From: Pseudomonadota bacterium
Lineage (GTDB): Bacteria > Pseudomonadota > Alphaproteobacteria > Caulobacterales > Caulobacteraceae
NCBI GenBank assembly: GCA_023433655.1
Contig: JAEYUE010000174.1
Location: 1 to 8,331, forward strand
Reading direction: 5' to 3'
DNA: 8,331 nucleotides
Shown here: one piece after another, positions 6,093-8,331 of the stretch
How the letters are laid out: every line of letters begins with the position of its first letter
Numbering within the stretch: position 1 is the first letter of the stretch
Notes under the pieces: generated by a model
What the model saw: only the letters and a program-made list of their open reading frames with translations
The model's database searches: none
Told to the model about the DNA's origin: nothing
Position numbers and translations under genes: made by a program

Positions 6093-6696
6093 GGCGGAGG
6101 CTCCGGACGGAAACGATGCGGCCGCGCGGATCGCTGCGCGAGACGGAGAGGTCGCAGTCAAATTGCCAGACGCGGCGGGCCTCCGCCACCTCCAGCTCGG
6201 CCTTTTCCCCTTTCAGGAACAGGCCGTGCGCCCCTCGTTGTAGATAAGGCTGTGCATAGCCGAGCAGCTTCTCCATTGGGGCGACGGCGCGGGCGGTGAC
6301 GACGTTGACCTTCAGCGCCTGCGCTTCGGCCCGGCCGTTGATCACGGTGGCGGGCAGTTGAAGGTCATCCACCACGGTCTGAAGAAAGCGGCAGCGCTTG
6401 CCGAGGCTGTCGATGAGCCAGACATGAGCGCCGGGGACGCCCTTCAGCAGGATCGCCAGCACCACTCCGGGAAAGCCCGCGCCCGCCCCGAGGTCGGCCC
6501 AGGCCCGGGCCTTCGGGGCCAACTGCAGCAGCTGGGCCGAGTCCCAGTAGTGGCGGTTCCAGATGTCCGGGAGGGTGTCGGGACCCACGAGGTTCATCAC
6601 CGCATTGGCTTCGGCGAGACGGGCGGCGAAGGTTTTGAGGTCGGCGATCTGCAGGGGCGAGGCGCCTGTGAGCGTCTGGAACTCCGCCGGGGTCAC
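6076..6696 (-). CDS. rsmG: 16S rRNA (guanine-527-N7)-methyltransferase RsmG
   Basis: SAM-dependent enzyme that makes m7G at position 527 of 16S rRNA; its loss commonly gives low-level streptomycin resistance. The 206-residue length fits the family (E. coli 207). Seen: WNRHYWDSAQLL (46-57), typical of the GidB N-terminal region; SAM motif I ADLGAGAGFPG (67-77); VWLIDSLGKRCRFL (92-105) with the acidic residue ending strand 2; NVVTARAVAP (131-140), a strongly conserved RsmG motif; and FLKGEKA (160-166) with the family's conserved lysines. The start is GTG at 6694-6696, overlapping the mnmG stop as GTGA, so it is probably coupled to mnmG. The 3' end runs 17 bases past the parA start and ends in TAA at 6076-6078. 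The mnmG-rsmG-parA-parB order is the classic origin-proximal arrangement. Confidence 0.96.
   Translation of the reverse strand: MTPAEFQTLTGASPLQIADLKTFAARLAEANAVMNLVGPDTLPDIWNRHYWDSAQLLQLAPKARAWADLGAGAGFPGVVLAILLKGVPGAHVWLIDSLGKRCRFLQTVVDDLQLPATVINGRAEAQALKVNVVTARAVAPMEKLLGYAQPYLQRGAHGLFLKGEKAELEVAEARRVWQFDCDLSVSRSDPRGRIVSVRSLRRVPSR
6101..6104 (-). promoter_or_regulatory. Ribosome binding site deciding the parA start
   Basis: GGAG on the minus strand, 8 bases before GTG 6090-6092. The match and spacing favour this start over the upstream TTG at 6159-6161. It lies inside the 3' end of rsmG, so parA translation probably starts before rsmG translation has ended. Confidence 0.65.
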
Positions 6697-8330
6697 GCCG
6701 CGACCGCCTTGGCCTTCTTCACATGCGACAGCAGGGCCGTGAGGGCACCGGGGGTCATGCCCTCGATGCGTCCGGCCTGTCCGAGGGTGCGCGGGCGGAC
6801 CAGCATCAGCTTCTCGCGCACCTCGTTCGACAGGCTGCCGATGGCCGCGTAGTCGAGGTCGAACGGCAGCGCCAAGGCCTCCTCGCGACGCAGGGCTTCG
6901 GCGTCGGCCGCCTGGCGGTCGAGGTAGCCGGCGTAGCCGGCATCGATCTCGACCTGCTCGCGAACCTGACGCGGCCAGCCGGCGATTTGCGGGTGGGCCG
7001 GTTCGAAGGTCTTTAGGTCGACGCCCGGGAAGGCCAACAGGTCGCGGATCGAACGGCGCTGGCCGTCGGCGTTGACCGGGATGCCGAGGGCGACGGCTTC
7101 CTTCGGCGTATAGGTCGTCCCCCGCACCAGGGCGGCGGCCTCGGCGAGGGCGGCCGCCTTGGCCTCGAAGGACCGGCGACGCGCGGACGAGACGATGCCG
7201 GCCTCGATGCCGATCGGCGTCAGGCGCTGGTCTGCGTTGTCGGCCCGCAGGGTCAGCCGGTACTCGGCCCGGCTGGTGAACATCCGGTAGGGCTCGGTCA
7301 CGCCGCGGGTGACCAGATCGTCGATCATCACCCCGATGTAGGCCTGGTCGCGGCCCAGAACGACCGGATCCGCGCCGGCGGCGGCGCGGGCGGCGTTGAG
7401 GCCGGCGATCAGTCCCTGGGCCCCGGCCTCCTCATAGCCCGTGGTGCCGTTGATCTGACCGGCGAGGAACAGGCCGGGCCGTTTCTTCACCTCAAGGGCG
7501 GGGGTGAGCTCACGGGGATCGACGTAGTCGTACTCGATCGCGTAACCGAACCGGAACACCTCGACCCGCTCAAGCCCGGGAATGGTGCGCAGGAAGGCCA
7601 GCTGTGTGGCGTCCGAGACCGAGGTCGAGATGCCGTTCGGATAGACCGTCGGATCGTCCAGCCCCTCGGGCTCGAGGAAGATCTGGTGCGAGGTCTTGTC
7701 GGCGAAACGCACCACCTTGTCCTCGATCGAGGGGCAGTAGCGCGGGCCACGGCCCGACAGTCGGCCGCCATAGACGGCGCTCTCGCCGAGATTTTCGGCG
7801 ATGATCCGGTGGGTCTCTTCGGTCGTGTGGGTCACGCCGCAGGCGATCTGGGGGACGTTGATCCGCTCGGTCAGGAAGCTGAACGGGACCGGGTCGGCGT
7901 CGGCCTCCTGCCGCTCCAGCCGGTTCCAGGCGATGGTGCGACCATCCAGGCGCGCCGGTGTGCCGGTCTTCAGCCGACCCATCGTCAGACCCGCGCCGTA
8001 GAGGTCGGCGGCCAGTCCGGTCGAGGGCGCCTCGCCATGACGGCCGGCGGGGATGCGTTCGTCGCCCTTGTGAATGACCCCGTTGAGGAAGGTCCCCGTG
8101 GTCAGGACCACGGCCCCGGCGCGCAGTTCAATCCCCTCCCCCGTAACCACGCCGGCCACGCGGTCCCCATGGAGGATCAGGTTCTCCGCCGTGCCGGCCT
8201 TCAGCGTAAGGTTGGGCGTACAGGCGAGCTCGGTCTGCATCGCTTCCCGGTAGAGGCGGCGGTCGATCTGGCTGCGGGGGCCCTGCACCGCCGCTCCCTT
8301 CGAGCGGTTGAGCAGGCGGAACTGGATGCC
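6693..8330 (-). CDS. mnmG: tRNA uridine-34 5-carboxymethylaminomethyl modification enzyme MnmG, partial
   Basis: FAD-dependent subunit that, with the GTPase MnmE, installs (carboxymethyl)aminomethyl groups on the wobble uridine of several tRNAs. The reading frame runs off the window's right edge, so roughly the first 75-85 residues, with the GxGxxG FAD-binding motif, are missing; about 545 residues remain. Reading from the edge: GIQFRLLNRSKGAAVQGPR; TTGTFLNGVIHKG; GRLKTGTPARLDG; the two family cysteines in ACGVTHTTEETH (codon 7839-7841) and GPRYCPSIEDKV (codon 7734-7736); HQIFLEPEGL; YPNGISTS; the FAD-contacting GQINGTTGYEEAGAQG; MFTSRAEYRLTLRADNAD; and the C-terminal helical domain that contacts MnmE, ending LSHVKKAKAVAA. 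No lesion is seen. Its stop overlaps the rsmG start. Since the gene continues past the edge, the true start cannot be given. Confidence 0.97.
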   Translation of the reverse strand, partial: GIQFRLLNRSKGAAVQGPRSQIDRRLYREAMQTELACTPNLTLKAGTAENLILHGDRVAGVVTGEGIELRAGAVVLTTGTFLNGVIHKGDERIPAGRHGEAPSTGLAADLYGAGLTMGRLKTGTPARLDGRTIAWNRLERQEADADPVPFSFLTERINVPQIACGVTHTTEETHRIIAENLGESAVYGGRLSGRGPRYCPSIEDKVVRFADKTSHQIFLEPEGLDDPTVYPNGISTSVSDATQLAFLRTIPGLERVEVFRFGYAIEYDYVDPRELTPALEVKKRPGLFLAGQINGTTGYEEAGAQGLIAGLNAARAAAGADPVVLGRDQAYIGVMIDDLVTRGVTEPYRMFTSRAEYRLTLRADNADQRLTPIGIEAGIVSSARRRSFEAKAAALAEAAALVRGTTYTPKEAVALGIPVNADGQRRSIRDLLAFPGVDLKTFEPAHPQIAGWPRQVREQVEIDAGYAGYLDRQAADAEALRREEALALPFDLDYAAIGSLSNEVREKLMLVRPRTLGQAGRIEGMTPGALTALLSHVKKAKAVAA

Positions 8331-8331
8331 C

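Noticed and set aside
6251..6259. DnaA-box-like TGTGCATAG in rsmG
   Set aside because: It differs from TGTGNATAA at the last base, stands alone and is inside a gene, so there is no support for an origin in this window.
1..8331. tRNA or rRNA genes, CRISPR arrays, insertion sequences, long repeats
   Set aside because: None seen. The window is filled by packed protein genes with no spacer above 26 bases and no visible direct or inverted repeats of useful length.

Overview
The window is a stretch of chromosome from a high-GC Gram-negative bacterium, most likely an alphaproteobacterium of the order Caulobacterales and possibly Brevundimonas. This rests on three things: high GC with G/C-rich third codon positions, an LptE lipopolysaccharide-assembly lipoprotein, and the order mnmG-rsmG-parA-parB beside leuS-lptE-holA, which is typical of the origin-proximal region in this group. 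The genus is an inference from protein resemblance recalled from memory, not from a search.

Layout: two tightly packed gene clusters face each other and meet at base 3556-3559. The plus-strand cluster (2-3559) holds leuS (5' end outside the window), lptE and holA: leucyl-tRNA synthetase, an outer-membrane LPS-assembly lipoprotein and the delta subunit of the DNA polymerase III clamp loader. The minus-strand cluster (8330 down to 3556) reads mnmG (5' end outside the window), rsmG, parA, parB, a class I SAM-dependent methyltransferase and a 61-residue basic protein. Genes in both clusters overlap or sit at most 26 bases apart, so translation is probably coupled and no gap is long enough for a separate accessory element. 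The two final stop codons share one CTAG palindrome, so the convergent operons have no intergenic space.

Function: mnmG (tRNA wobble-uridine modification) and rsmG (16S rRNA m7G methylation) are translation genes. parA and parB form the chromosome-segregation module, and an exact match to the parS consensus, the ParB loading site, lies inside the parA coding sequence. Four consecutive minus-strand genes (rsmG, parA, parB, methyltransferase) appear to use GTG or TTG starts.

Most of the window is ordinary housekeeping sequence. The main anomaly is in leuS. From about 315 to 710 the distal part of the CP1 editing domain is replaced, in frame, by sequence of about 55% GC (flanks about 70%) with foreign codon use. 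It is about twice the usual length and lacks the motif expected there. This points to a horizontally acquired or recombined segment in an essential aminoacyl-tRNA synthetase, unless it is an assembly artefact.
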